This document shows positions 25,133 through 34,469 of a stretch of 64,000 nucleotides of DNA, piece by piece. The DNA is taken from NCBI RefSeq assembly GCF_017583045.1, contig NZ_JAGFBF010000005.1, positions 62,001 to 126,000 on the forward strand. The letters are read 5' to 3'. Numbering within the stretch: position 1 is the first letter of the stretch; every line of letters starts with the position of its first letter. The position numbers and the translations under genes were made by a program. The notes under the pieces were generated by a model, which was not told where the DNA came from, searched no databases, and worked only from the letters and a program-made list of their open reading frames with translations. This DNA is from Leucobacter tardus. Lineage in GTDB: Bacteria > Actinomycetota > Actinomycetes > Actinomycetales > Microbacteriaceae.

Positions 25133-26161
25133 ATGGAACTCACCACGATCTGGTTTCTCATCGTCGGAGTACTGCTCATCGGCTACTTCGTGCTCGACGG
25201 TTTCGACTTCGGCGTCGGCATGGCGCTGCCGCTGCTCGGCAAGGACGACACCGACCGGCGCGTCGTCATCAACACGATCGGGCCGGTCTGGGACTTGAAC
25301 GAGACCTGGCTCATCGTCGCTGGCGCGTGTCTGTTCGCCGCGTTCCCCGAGTGGTACGCCACGATGTTCTCGGGCTTCTACCTCGCCTTGCTCGTGATCC
25401 TGCTGGCGCTGATCCTGCGCGGAGTCTCCTTCGAGTACCGCCATCAGGGCAAGGGGCGCGAATGGACCCGCTGGTTCGATCAGTTCATCTTCTGGGGCTC
25501 GCTGGTGCCGCCGCTGCTCTGGGGAACGGCATTCGCGAACCTGATCCAGGGACTCCCGATCAGCCGCATGGACAATGGCGGCTGGCTGTTCGAGGGCACC
25601 CTCCTCACCCTCTTGAACCCGTATGGACTCCTCGGCGGTGTCACGCTCACGCTCCTCTGCTTCACCCACGGACTCGTGTTCATCGCGTTGAAGACCGAGG
25701 GCGATATGCGGGAGCGCGCCCGGAAGCTGGCCCGCACCGCCGGGCTCATGACGATCGTCGTCGCCGCCGCGTTCCTGCTCTGGACCGTGGTGCAGCACCT
25801 GGAGAACCCGACGCTGCCGCTCATCATCGCCTGCGCCGCCATCGCGGCAGTGGCGCTCGCCGCCGGCTGGGTCGCGAACGCCGTCGGGCGTGAGGGGTGG
25901 GCCTTCACCGGCAACGCGGCGGCGATCGCGTTCGCGCTGCTCGCGATCTTCTCGGCGCTCTTCCCGAACCTCATGATCTCGACGATCAGCGACGCCGAGT
26001 CGATGACGATCGCGGGAGCCGCCAGCTCGCAGAAGACCCTCGAACTGATGACCTGGGTGGCCGTGTTCACGATGCCGCTCGTGCTCGCCTATCAGGCGTG
26101 GACGTACTGGGTCTTCCGCAAGCGGATCTCGCGCGACGCGATCCCCGCCGGAGCGCACTAG
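25133..26161 (+). CDS. cydB: Cytochrome bd oxidase subunit II
   Basis: CydB is the second structural subunit of cytochrome bd. The 342-residue protein has about eight transmembrane helices. Family landmarks are YFVLDGFDFGVGMALPLLG, GPVWDLNETWLIVAGACLF, FYLALLVILLALILRGVSFEYR and FWGSLVPPLLWGTAFANLI. The ATG at 25133 follows GGAAGG just behind the cydA stop. An in-frame TTG two codons upstream is less likely. Confidence 0.96.
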   Translation: MELTTIWFLIVGVLLIGYFVLDGFDFGVGMALPLLGKDDTDRRVVINTIGPVWDLNETWLIVAGACLFAAFPEWYATMFSGFYLALLVILLALILRGVSFEYRHQGKGREWTRWFDQFIFWGSLVPPLLWGTAFANLIQGLPISRMDNGGWLFEGTLLTLLNPYGLLGGVTLTLLCFTHGLVFIALKTEGDMRERARKLARTAGLMTIVVAAAFLLWTVVQHLENPTLPLIIACAAIAAVALAAGWVANAVGREGWAFTGNAAAIAFALLAIFSALFPNLMISTISDAESMTIAGAASSQKTLELMTWVAVFTMPLVLAYQAWTYWVFRKRISRDAIPAGAH

Positions 26162-26174
26162 GCGCGCGGGCGCC

Positions 26175-26180
26175 TAGACT
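26175..26180 (+). promoter_or_regulatory. Possible internal -10 before cydD
   Basis: TAGACT ends eight bases before the cydD GTG and no ribosome-binding site is present, so cydDC may also be transcribed from its own leaderless promoter. Confidence 0.35.
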
Positions 26181-26188
26181 GTTCCCCG

Positions 26189-27832
26189 GTGAAACCTCTC
26201 GACCCCAGACTGCTCCGCTACGCGCGCGCCTCCCGCGGCGTCTTCGGTTTCGGAGCAGTCCTGGGGGTCCTCAGGACCGTTGCCATCGTGGCGTGGTGCT
26301 GGTGCCTCGCACATGCGATCGCGGCGCTCGCGCTTCCCGCTCTCGCCTTCCCTGACCTCTTCGGTTCGCCGGACGCCGCCGGTCGGGTCGCGGAGGGCGA
26401 CCTCGGCGCCGCGGCGCTGCCCCTGCTCCTCGCCGGAGGCGCCGTTGCCGTCGCGGTGCGCGCCGGAGCGAGCTGGGGCATGGACGTGCTGGCCGCACGC
26501 GGAGCCATCCGGGTGAAGGGCCAGCTCCGGTCACGGGCCCTCGATGCGCTCGATGGACGCTCACCGGAGTGGGCGGCGCGGCGATCCGATGCGGAGACGG
26601 CGACGGTGCTCGGACGCGGCCTCGACGCGCTCGACGGCTACTTCTCCGCCTACGTACCGCAGCTGATCCTCACGGCCTGCGCGACGCCGATCCTCGTGCT
26701 GACGATGCTCCTGGCCGATCCGACGAGCGGCATCATCGTCTGCATCGTGTTCCCCGTCATCCCGGTGTTCATGGTGCTGATCGGTCTCGCGACGCAGTCG
26801 GTGCAGGATCGGCAGTGGGAGCAGCTGCAGCGCCTGTCGACGTCGTTCCTCGACGTCATCGAAGGGCTGACGACGCTGAAGATCTTCCGTCGTGAGGATC
26901 GGCAGCGGGCGCGCATCGAGCGCGAAACGGAGGAGTACCGGCGGCGCACCGTGAAGGTGCTCCGGGTGACGTTCCTCTCGGGGTTCGTGCTCGACCTCGC
27001 CGGCACGTTCTCGATCGCGTTGGTCGCCGTCACGGTCGGCACGCGTCTCGTCGCGGGCGAGTTCCCGCTCGCGCTCGGCATCTTCGTGCTCCTCCTGCTC
27101 CCCGAAGCGTTCATCCCCATCCGTCAGGTCGGGGCCGCATTCCACGCATCGACCGAGGGGCTCACCGCAGCCCAGCGCATCTTCGACATCATCGAACGGC
27201 CCGAGCGCGCGATGTCCGTGCGCGATGCGGGCCCCTCCGCGGGCATCGCGTTCGCCGACGTGCGGGTGCAGCGCGCCGGGGACATCGTCGTCGGTCCCGT
27301 GACCTTCTCCGTGGCGCCCGGAGAAGTCGTGGCGCTCACCGGTCCATCGGGGGCGGGCAAATCCACGCTGGTTTCTGCGCTCCTCGGGTTCGTCGAGATC
27401 GACTCCGGAACGGTGCTCGGACCGCCCGATGTCGCCTGGACGGGCCAGCGGCCCGGACTGCTGCAGGGCACCGTCGCCGAGAACGTCGCCCTCGGTGCCG
27501 AGCCCGATGACGCGCTCGTCGACCGGGCACTCGCCGCGGTCGGCTTGGATCTCGACCCCCGCCGGGCGCTCGGGGTCGCGGGTACCGGACTCTCGGGTGG
27601 TCAGGCGCAGCGCGTCGCGGTCGCCCGGTGCCTGTATCGAGCGTGGACGAGGGATGCCGGCGCCGTGGTGCTGGACGAGCCGAGTTCGGCGCTCGACCGT
27701 GCGAGCGAGTCCCGAATCGCGGCAGCGCTGCAGGCCGAGGCGCACGCCGGGCGCGCAGTGCTCGTGATCAGCCACCGCGACGCGCTCATCGAAGCCGCCC
27801 ACCGCACCGTCTCGATGGGGGTGCACGCGTGA
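26189..27832 (+). CDS. cydD: Cytochrome bd assembly ABC transporter CydD
   Basis: CydDC is a heterodimeric ABC exporter needed for assembly of cytochrome bd; it has been linked to thiol export and, more recently, heme handling. The 547-residue half-transporter has a six-helix membrane domain (about residues 20-325) and an ATPase domain with Walker A GPSGAGKST, signature LSGGQAQR and Walker B AVVLDEPSSALD, then the H-loop ISHRD. The GTG at 26189 gives a basic N-terminus (MKPLDPRLLRYAR). The stop overlaps the cydC GTG. Confidence 0.93.
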   Translation: MKPLDPRLLRYARASRGVFGFGAVLGVLRTVAIVAWCWCLAHAIAALALPALAFPDLFGSPDAAGRVAEGDLGAAALPLLLAGGAVAVAVRAGASWGMDVLAARGAIRVKGQLRSRALDALDGRSPEWAARRSDAETATVLGRGLDALDGYFSAYVPQLILTACATPILVLTMLLADPTSGIIVCIVFPVIPVFMVLIGLATQSVQDRQWEQLQRLSTSFLDVIEGLTTLKIFRREDRQRARIERETEEYRRRTVKVLRVTFLSGFVLDLAGTFSIALVAVTVGTRLVAGEFPLALGIFVLLLLPEAFIPIRQVGAAFHASTEGLTAAQRIFDIIERPERAMSVRDAGPSAGIAFADVRVQRAGDIVVGPVTFSVAPGEVVALTGPSGAGKSTLVSALLGFVEIDSGTVLGPPDVAWTGQRPGLLQGTVAENVALGAEPDDALVDRALAAVGLDLDPRRALGVAGTGLSGGQAQRVAVARCLYRAWTRDAGAVVLDEPSSALDRASESRIAAALQAEAHAGRAVLVISHRDALIEAAHRTVSMGVHA

Positions 27833-29505
27833 GCGCGACACTGCTGCAGCGCGCGATGCCATCGCGGCGCCGCCGGACACCCGGCATCGTCTTCGGCGTG
27901 CTCGCCGACGCGTGCGTCGTGGGCCTCCTGGCGTTGAGCGCGTGGCTCATCGTGCGCGCCGGGGAGCAGCCCCCCATCCTGCACCTGACCTTCGCCGTCG
28001 TCGGGGTGCGCGCACTCGCCATCGGCCGTGCCGCATTTCGGTACGTCGAACGCATCGCCAGCCACGATGCGGCGCTGGCGCAGCTGTCGGAGCTCAGGTC
28101 GGAGACCTTCGCGGCCCTCGTCCCTCGAGTGCCCGGAGCGTTGGGCTCCCACCGCCGAGGCGACGTGCTCGCCGCGTTCGTCGACGATGTCGACCAGCTG
28201 CAAGACGAACCGCTCCGGGTGCGCCAGCCGTTCATCGTCAGCACCGTGGTGGTGCTCGCGAGTCTCGCCGTATTGGCAATCGCGTCAGCGACGGCGGCAC
28301 TCATCCTGCTGGCGGTACTGCTCGTCGCCGGTGCGGCCGCGGCGCTTCTCGCAGCCCGGATCGCGGCCCGCGGCGATCGGGAGCTCTCCGCCGCCCGAGC
28401 CGCGCTCGTCGACCGTCTACTCGAACGCTCGTCCGCCGCAGAGGTGCTCGCCGCGTTCGGCGCGGAGCCCCTGCAGCGGCATCGCATCGCCGAGGCGGAG
28501 GCGCATCTCACCCGCGTCCAGCTCGCCCGGAGCCGGGCCGCAGGGCTGACCGGTGCGATCTTGACGGTGGGGTCAGGCATCGCGTCTCTGATCATCCTGC
28601 TGGCGCTCGCGCCGATCGTCGGGTCAGGCATCTCGGCTCCGGTGTTCGCGGCCGCCGTCATCGTTCCCGCCGCGGTCTTCGAAGTCTTCGCCCAGTGCCT
28701 GCAGGCGCTCGTCGCGCGGCGCACCGTTGCGGCGAGCGCCGCGAGGGTCGCCGAGCTGACCGAGGCGCCGATGCCCGCCGAGGTGCCCGTCGAGTCGTCG
28801 TCGATGGAGGATGCGCCCGATGAGGCGCCGAATCTTCTGGGAGCGGATGCGGCGGGTCCACTGATCGCGGTAGAGCACCTCGGCGTGACGCATCCGGGTG
28901 CGTCCGCGCCTGCCGTCTCCGATGTGTCGTTCACGCTCGGGGCGGGGGAGACGCTGGTCATCACCGGTGAGAGCGGGTCGGGCAAGACGACGCTCGCGCT
29001 GGCGCTCGTGCGATTGCTCGAGTACACCGGTGCGTATCGGATCGGGGGCGTCGACGCACGTGCACTGACGACGCATGCGCTGCGCGGTGTGGTCGGGCTG
29101 TGCGAGCAGGAACCGCACCTCTTCGATGCCGACCTGCGACAGAACCTCAAGTTCGCGCGCGACAGCGCGTCCGACGCCGAGCTGATGGATGTACTCGAGC
29201 GCGTCGGACTCGCTGACTGGGCGGCTCAGCGGGGCGGGCTCGATGCGCCGGTCGGCGAGCGCGGGGTGCTCGTCTCCGGCGGGCAGGCGCAGCGCATCGC
29301 GCTCGCTCGGGCGATTCTCGCCGACTTCCCGGTGGTCGTCCTCGACGAACCGACCGCGGGAGTCGACCGGGATCGCGCGGACCGCCTCCTCACCGACCTC
29401 ATAGGGGCGGTGCCCGCCGATCGTGCCGTGATCCTCATCACCCACACGGCGCTGCCCGGCGGGGTCGGCGCTCAGCGGCTCCGGTTGGACGAACGGGTCG
29501 GCTGA
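27829..29505 (+). CDS. cydC: Cytochrome bd assembly ABC transporter CydC
   Basis: This is the partner of CydD. The 558-residue half-transporter has a membrane domain (IVFGVLADACVVGLLALSAW, AALILLAVLLVAGAAAALLA, IIILLALAPIVGSGI-like helices) and an ATPase domain. That domain has Walker A GESGSGKTT, the Q-loop VGLCEQEPHLF, signature VSGGQAQR, Walker B VVVLDEPTAGVD and an ITHTA switch. The GTG at 27829 overlaps the cydD stop. It ends the cyd operon and nearly abuts the convergent pabC (4 bp). Confidence 0.93.
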   Translation: MSATLLQRAMPSRRRRTPGIVFGVLADACVVGLLALSAWLIVRAGEQPPILHLTFAVVGVRALAIGRAAFRYVERIASHDAALAQLSELRSETFAALVPRVPGALGSHRRGDVLAAFVDDVDQLQDEPLRVRQPFIVSTVVVLASLAVLAIASATAALILLAVLLVAGAAAALLAARIAARGDRELSAARAALVDRLLERSSAAEVLAAFGAEPLQRHRIAEAEAHLTRVQLARSRAAGLTGAILTVGSGIASLIILLALAPIVGSGISAPVFAAAVIVPAAVFEVFAQCLQALVARRTVAASAARVAELTEAPMPAEVPVESSSMEDAPDEAPNLLGADAAGPLIAVEHLGVTHPGASAPAVSDVSFTLGAGETLVITGESGSGKTTLALALVRLLEYTGAYRIGGVDARALTTHALRGVVGLCEQEPHLFDADLRQNLKFARDSASDAELMDVLERVGLADWAAQRGGLDAPVGERGVLVSGGQAQRIALARAILADFPVVVLDEPTAGVDRDRADRLLTDLIGAVPADRAVILITHTALPGGVGAQRLRLDERVG

Positions 29506-29509
29506 CGCG

Positions 29510-30310
29510 TCACCAGGCGCCCGTGGCTCGCCCGTCGAGCAGCACCGGTTCCCACGAGTGCTCCAGCACGGCGCGGAACCAGTCGAGGCGCGACGCATCG
29601 GGCGTGCGCGTCGCGACTCCATCGATGTGGCTGACGACCCGGATCCCGTGCAGCGCATTGACCGCCCACACCTCGGACTCCGTGAGTTCCGCCACCCCCG
29701 CATCGCGTGCCGCGAGTTCGGGGTGACCACCCGGTGGAGCCGCCGTCGGCGGTTGCTGCGGGGCGGCCTCGGCGACGAGACGTTCGGTGACCGAGTCGAC
29801 CCTGGCGCCCGGCACCGTGCGAGCCCCGCGCCCGTCGGCGTCCCACCAGACGAGGCTCGTCGTGGCGCCCTCCACGGCGTGCCCCGATGCGTCGAGCATG
29901 AGCGCTTCGGCGCCGAGCTCGTGGTTCACCGCGAGGTAGCGCTCGATGTTCGGTCCCTTGCGGTCCAGGTCGTGCAGGCCCGCGATGTCAGCGAACGCGA
30001 TCGATCGGAGTGCGATGACCTCGGTGAGCGCCGGGAGCGGCCGTTCGGACAGCCCCCACCTCACCGTGTCATCGGGATCGAGCCACAGCTCGAACCGGGG
30101 AAACCCGTCCCCGAACGCGTTGACCCGCTCCGACGCCGCGAGCACGAACGCGTCCACGGACTCGGACGGCGCCGCACCGCGCTCGTCGAGGGCGCTCGCC
30201 GCCGAGCGGGCGAAGCGGTCGAGGTGGAACTGCCACCCCCGCACCTCCGCGATACCGGTCGTGGGATTCCGGCGGACACGGAACGAATCGGCGACGAGCA
30301 GCTCGGACAT
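29510..30310 (-). CDS. pabC: Aminodeoxychorismate lyase-like class IV aminotransferase
   Basis: A 266-residue fold-type IV PLP protein. The PLP lysine is expected in DRKGPNIERYL (about residue 118). The family pattern around LGAEALMLDASGHAVEGATT and NALHGIRVVSHIDG is present. With pabB divergently transcribed 57 bp away, the likely role is 4-amino-4-deoxychorismate lyase, giving 4-aminobenzoate for folate. Some class IV paralogues are branched-chain or D-amino acid aminotransferases, so the assignment leans on context. TAGAGT on the minus strand (30317-30322) ends six bases before the ATG, suggesting a leaderless mRNA. Confidence 0.82.
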   Translation of the reverse strand: MSELLVADSFRVRRNPTTGIAEVRGWQFHLDRFARSAASALDERGAAPSESVDAFVLAASERVNAFGDGFPRFELWLDPDDTVRWGLSERPLPALTEVIALRSIAFADIAGLHDLDRKGPNIERYLAVNHELGAEALMLDASGHAVEGATTSLVWWDADGRGARTVPGARVDSVTERLVAEAAPQQPPTAAPPGGHPELAARDAGVAELTESEVWAVNALHGIRVVSHIDGVATRTPDASRLDWFRAVLEHSWEPVLLDGRATGAW

Positions 30311-30316
30311 ACCGCG

Positions 30317-30361
30317 ACTCTACCGGGCGAGCCACCGGTGTCGCGTGCGAACCGGTACCCT
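30317..30361. promoter_or_regulatory. Divergent pabC / pabB promoter region
   Basis: Minus-strand TAGAGT (30317-30322) and plus-strand TACCCT (30356-30361) each end six bases before the pabC and pabB start codons. The promoters overlap within 57 bp, so the two genes may be controlled together. Confidence 0.45.
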
Positions 30362-30367
30362 GACCCC

Positions 30368-31747
30368 ATGCCCCCTGCCGACGACCGCGGGTACGCGGTC
30401 CGCCCGCTCATCGGCGTTCCCGACCCCGAGCGCGTCGCGCGCGCGCTGGCCGATACCGGTGACGCGTGGTGCTGGCTCGACGGCGCGGCGGCCGCCGAAC
30501 GCGGCGATCCTCGGGGAACGACCTATCTCGGGGCAACGACGCACGTGCGCACCGCGCAGACCGGTCATGAGTACGAGTTTCTCGAGCAGCTCCGCGGCAC
30601 GGAACCCGACGCTGCCGGTCGCGGTCGCAGCGGGTTCGCCCACGGCTGGGTCACCGCGTTCGGGTACGAGTTCGGCGTCGCGCTGCTCGGCGCCCAAACC
30701 GCAGCAGACGACGCGGCACCGGCGTTCGCGCTGCGTCTCGACGCCGTGCTCGCCATCGATCACCGTGGGCGGCGAGCCGAGGTACGCGGCGCCAGCGAGG
30801 CCGACATCGAGGGGTGGATGGCCGCGTACGGCCATGTGCTGGGCGGCCGCGATCCCGCTTCGGGATCCGGTGCGTCCGCCGCGGGCGGGTCCCGTCCGCT
30901 CCGAGAGCATCAGTGGCGCACCGACGCAGTGGACTACGAGACCGCCGTCGATGCGTGCCGTCGAGCGATCGGCGATGGCGACGCCTACGTGCTCTGCCTC
31001 ACCGATACGGCCGAGGTGGCACTGCCGCCGGACACCGACCCCGTCGACCTCTACCGAGCCCTGCGGGCGAACGGAGGAGCCCTGCGGGGCGGCATCGTCG
31101 CCGCAGGGGATCGGGTGCTCATCTCCGCCAGCCCCGAACGCTTCCTCTCCGTCACCGGCGACCGTGTCGCCACCCACCCGATCAAGGGCACTCGCAAGCG
31201 CGGAAGCACGCCGGCGGAGGACGACCGCATCGCCGCGGAACTCGCCGCGCACCCGAAGGAGCGCGCCGAGAACCTCATGATCGTCGACCTCATGCGCAAC
31301 GACCTCAGTCGGGTCTGCGCTCCGGGCAGCGTCGGAGTCGACGGATTCCTCCGCGTTGAAGCGCACCCGCACGTGCATCAACTCGTCAGCACCGTCTTCG
31401 GCCGTCTGCGCCCGGGAGCAGACGCCACCGATGCGCTCGCCGCAGCGTTCCCCGGCGGTTCGATGACGGGGGCGCCGAAGCGCAGTGCGGTCGAGATCCT
31501 CGGCCGGCTGGAGGGCCGCCCGCGCGGGCTGTACTCCGGGTGCTTCGGGTGGATTGGCTCCGACGGCTCATGCGAACTGGCCATGACGATCCGCGGCGTG
31601 GAACTGCGGGGCTCCGCCCGTGACGGGGGGATCGACGCGCTCGTGGGAGCGGGCGGGGGGATCACCATCGACTCCGACCCGAGCGATGAGCTCGCCGAAC
31701 AGCGGCTGAAGGCCGACGCGATCCTCCGTGCACTCGGTTCGCGATAG
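30368..31747 (+). CDS. pabB: Aminodeoxychorismate synthase component I
   Basis: PabB converts chorismate to 4-amino-4-deoxychorismate with ammonia from a PabA/TrpG glutaminase not seen here. The 459-residue protein has a poorly conserved N-terminal domain and the chorismate-binding domain. THPIKGTRKRG places the nucleophilic lysine at residue 273, the feature that separates PabB from TrpE (Ala in trpE of this window). LMIVDLMRNDLSRV and SMTGAPKRSAVEIL follow. The ATG at 30368 is chosen because TACCCT ends six bases upstream. Confidence 0.92.
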   Translation: MPPADDRGYAVRPLIGVPDPERVARALADTGDAWCWLDGAAAAERGDPRGTTYLGATTHVRTAQTGHEYEFLEQLRGTEPDAAGRGRSGFAHGWVTAFGYEFGVALLGAQTAADDAAPAFALRLDAVLAIDHRGRRAEVRGASEADIEGWMAAYGHVLGGRDPASGSGASAAGGSRPLREHQWRTDAVDYETAVDACRRAIGDGDAYVLCLTDTAEVALPPDTDPVDLYRALRANGGALRGGIVAAGDRVLISASPERFLSVTGDRVATHPIKGTRKRGSTPAEDDRIAAELAAHPKERAENLMIVDLMRNDLSRVCAPGSVGVDGFLRVEAHPHVHQLVSTVFGRLRPGADATDALAAAFPGGSMTGAPKRSAVEILGRLEGRPRGLYSGCFGWIGSDGSCELAMTIRGVELRGSARDGGIDALVGAGGGITIDSDPSDELAEQRLKADAILRALGSR

Positions 31748-31806
31748 TCTGAAGGCGTGTGTGCGCCCGCGATTCCGGGCGACCGTGACAGCGAACAGAG
31801 GTGTGT

Positions 31807-34326
31807 GTGACCGAGCAACTCAGCGACAGCTACGACTTCCGGGCGATCCAGGATCGCTGGCTGCCCGTGTGGGACGAACTGCGCCCCTTCGAGGTCGGAT
31901 CCGAGGAGACCGGTCGACCGCGCAAGTACGTGCTCGACATGTTCCCGTACCCGTCGGGCGATCTGCACATGGGGCATGCGGAGGCCTTCTGCTTCGGCGA
32001 TGTGCTCGCGCGCTACTGGCGGGGTCGCGGGTACGACGTGCTCCACCCGATCGGCTGGGACTCGTTCGGACTGCCAGCCGAGAACGCCGCGATCAAGCGC
32101 GGCGTGGATCCGCGCGAGTGGACCTACGCCAACATCGATCAGCAGAAGTCGTCGTTCCGCCTCTATGCGCCGTCGTTCGACTGGAGCCGGGTCCTGCACA
32201 CGAGCGACCCGGAGTACTACCGCTGGAACCAGTGGCTCTTCCTGAAGATGTACGAAAAGGGTCTCGCCTACCGCAAAGCCAGCTGGGTCAACTGGGACCC
32301 CGAGGATCAAACGGTGCTGGCCAACGAGCAGGTCCTTCCCGACGGCACCTCCGAGCGCTCCGGGGCGATGGTGGTGAAGAAGAAGCTCACCCAGTGGTAC
32401 TTCCGGATCACCGACTACGCCGATCGGCTGCTCGACGACCTCGATGCACTCGAGGACACCTGGCCGTCGAAGGTGCTGAACATGCAGCGCAACTGGATCG
32501 GGCGGTCGCGGGGCGCCGAGGTCGAGTTCGAGATCGAGGGCAGGGACGCGCGCGTCCCGGTGTTTACCACGCGGCCAGACACCCTGCACGGCGCCACCTT
32601 CATGGTCGTCGCGCCCGACTCGGATCTCGCGGCCGAGTTGGCGGCCGGCGCGTCGGAGGAGGTGCGCGCGCAGTTCCAGTCCTATCTCGAGCAGGCGCAG
32701 CAGCAGAGCGAGATCGAGCGCCAGAGCGCCGATCGCGAGAAGACCGGCGTCTTCCTCGACCACTTCGCGGTGAACCCGGTGAACGGCGAGCGGATCCCCG
32801 TCTGGGCGGCCGACTACGTGCTCGCCGACTACGGGCACGGCGCCATCATGGCCGTGCCGGCGCACGACCAGCGCGACCTCGATTTCGCTCGGAAGTACGA
32901 CCTGCCGGTGCGGGTCGTCCTCGACGTGCGCGATGCCGACGGCGAGACGCTGCCCGACCCGGCGGAGTCGGGTATCGCGCTCACCGGCGACGGCACGCTC
33001 GTGAACTCCGGCGAGCTCGACGGACTCTCGAAAACCGACGCCATCGGCCGCGCCATCGAGGTGCTCGAGGGGCGCGGCACGGGCCGCGCGTCGACGACGT
33101 ACCGACTGCGCGACTGGCTCATCTCGCGTCAGCGGTACTGGGGAACGCCGATCCCGATCCTCCACGGCGCGGACGGATCGATGCGTCCGGTGGCCGAGAC
33201 CGAGCTGCCGGTCGAGCTGCCACCGTCGGCGGGTCTCGATCTGAAACCGAAGGGCACGTCACCACTCGGCGGCGCGACGAAGTGGGCGACGGTCACCGAC
33301 CCGGCGACGGGTGAGACGCTCAGCCGCGACCCCGACACTATGGACACGTTCGTCGACAGCTCGTGGTACTACCTGCGTTTCCTTGCGGCGAACGACGGCA
33401 CGCAGGCGTTCGATCCGGAGCAGGCGAAGCAGTGGGGTCCGATCGACCAGTACGCGGGCGGCGTCGAGCACGCGATCCTCCACCTGCTGTACTCGCGCTT
33501 CATCACGAAGGTGCTGCACGACCTCGGCTATCTCGATTTCGAAGAGCCGTTCACGGCGCTGCTCAACCAGGGCATGGTACTGCTCGACGGCGCCAAGATG
33601 TCGAAGTCGAAGGGCAACCTCGTCGAATTCGCTTCGGAGCTCCGCGACCACGGTGCCGATGCTTTGCGGGTAACGCTCGCGTTCGCCGGTCCGCCCGAGG
33701 ACGACATCGACTGGGCCGACGTCTCGGTGCAGGGGTCCGCGAAGTTCCTCGCCCGCGCGTGGCGAATCGCCCGTGACGTGGCCGAGGCGGGTGAGGGCGA
33801 TTCGGCGTCGCACGACGGCTCGAGCGGCGATGTCGCACTGCGTCGTCACACGCACCGCCTGTTGGCCGATGCTCCGGGCCTGGTCGAGGCCTACAAGTTC
33901 AACGTGGTCGTCGCTCGCCTCATGGAGCAGGTCAACGTGACCCGCAAAGCGATCGACGGCGCGACCGGGTCCGCCGACCCCGCGGTGCGCGAGTCGGCCG
34001 AAGCCATCGCGATGATCCTGTCGCTGTTCGCCCCCTACGCGGCCGAGGACATGTGGGCGATGCTCGGCCATGAGCCGACGGTCGCGCTCGCGGTGTGGCC
34101 GGAGCCGGACCCGGCGCTGCTCGTCGAGGACGAGATCACGTTGGTCGTGCAGGTCGACGGCAAGGTGCGCGATCGTCTCACTCTCCCTGCATCGGTGTCC
34201 GAAGCCGATGCGGAGGCAGCGGCACGTGCGTCCGAGTCGGTGCAGCGCGCGCTCGAGGGTCGTGAGGTCGTGAAGTTCATCGTGCGCGTGCCGAAGATCA
34301 TCAGCATCGCCTCCAAGCCGGCATAA
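31807..34326 (+). CDS. leuS: Leucyl-tRNA synthetase
   Basis: LeuS charges tRNA-Leu. The 839-residue class I synthetase has the HIGH-type motif in [14 protein letters not shown] (about residue 50), the CP1 editing domain ([14 protein letters not shown], with [13 protein letters not shown]), the KMSKS loop [10 protein letters not shown] (about 597) and the C-terminal anticodon-binding helices. The GTG at 31807 has AGAGG five bases upstream; a GTG at 31801 overlaps that site. No T-box or other leader is seen upstream. It lies 59 bp after pabB. Confidence 0.97.
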   Translation: MTEQLSDSYDFRAIQDRWLPVWDELRPFEVGSEETGRPRKYVLDMFPYPSGDLHMGHAEAFCFGDVLARYWRGRGYDVLHPIGWDSFGLPAENAAIKRGVDPREWTYANIDQQKSSFRLYAPSFDWSRVLHTSDPEYYRWNQWLFLKMYEKGLAYRKASWVNWDPEDQTVLANEQVLPDGTSERSGAMVVKKKLTQWYFRITDYADRLLDDLDALEDTWPSKVLNMQRNWIGRSRGAEVEFEIEGRDARVPVFTTRPDTLHGATFMVVAPDSDLAAELAAGASEEVRAQFQSYLEQAQQQSEIERQSADREKTGVFLDHFAVNPVNGERIPVWAADYVLADYGHGAIMAVPAHDQRDLDFARKYDLPVRVVLDVRDADGETLPDPAESGIALTGDGTLVNSGELDGLSKTDAIGRAIEVLEGRGTGRASTTYRLRDWLISRQRYWGTPIPILHGADGSMRPVAETELPVELPPSAGLDLKPKGTSPLGGATKWATVTDPATGETLSRDPDTMDTFVDSSWYYLRFLAANDGTQAFDPEQAKQWGPIDQYAGGVEHAILHLLYSRFITKVLHDLGYLDFEEPFTALLNQGMVLLDGAKMSKSKGNLVEFASELRDHGADALRVTLAFAGPPEDDIDWADVSVQGSAKFLARAWRIARDVAEAGEGDSASHDGSSGDVALRRHTHRLLADAPGLVEAYKFNVVVARLMEQVNVTRKAIDGATGSADPAVRESAEAIAMILSLFAPYAAEDMWAMLGHEPTVALAVWPEPDPALLVEDEITLVVQVDGKVRDRLTLPASVSEADAEAAARASESVQRALEGREVVKFIVRVPKIISIASKPA

Positions 34327-34431
34327 GTCGCGATCGGCGCCGGTTTCACGCGGCGCCGGCATTCGTGCACAGGCAGACGTTACGCCGGTCGTCCGGCGCG
34401 TCGTGCACGCGGTACACGGATGCGCTGCGCG

Positions 34432-34469
34432 GGCGGGCATGCCCTCCATACCGTGAGGGCATGCCCGCC
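34432..34469 (+). promoter_or_regulatory. comEA operator-promoter: twin palindromes around the -10
   Basis: A perfect 15-bp inverted repeat (34432-34446 with 34455-34469, 8-bp centre) spans the comEA start. Each arm contains the 10-bp palindrome GGGCATGCCC (34435-34444 and 34457-34466), so two identical dyads sit 22 bp apart, about two helical turns. The predicted -10, TACCGT (34449-34454), lies exactly between them and ends six bases before the ATG at 34461. A dimeric repressor bound to both sites would cover the -10 and start site. In RNA the same bases could form a hairpin, though a leaderless mRNA would lose the left arm. Confidence 0.6.

Noticed and set aside
30368..31747. A second anthranilate synthase
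   Set aside because: The PIKGT motif with Lys273 and the neighbouring class IV lyase point to PabB.
31748..31806. T-box or riboswitch before leuS (also checked before thrC and thiL)
   Set aside because: The gaps are too short or lack the conserved T-box, TPP or threonine-leader features.
34335..34358. leuS terminator made of two CGGCGCCG motifs
   Set aside because: An 8-bp GC stem is possible, but with no T-run and self-palindromic arms it cannot be told from chance in GC-rich DNA.
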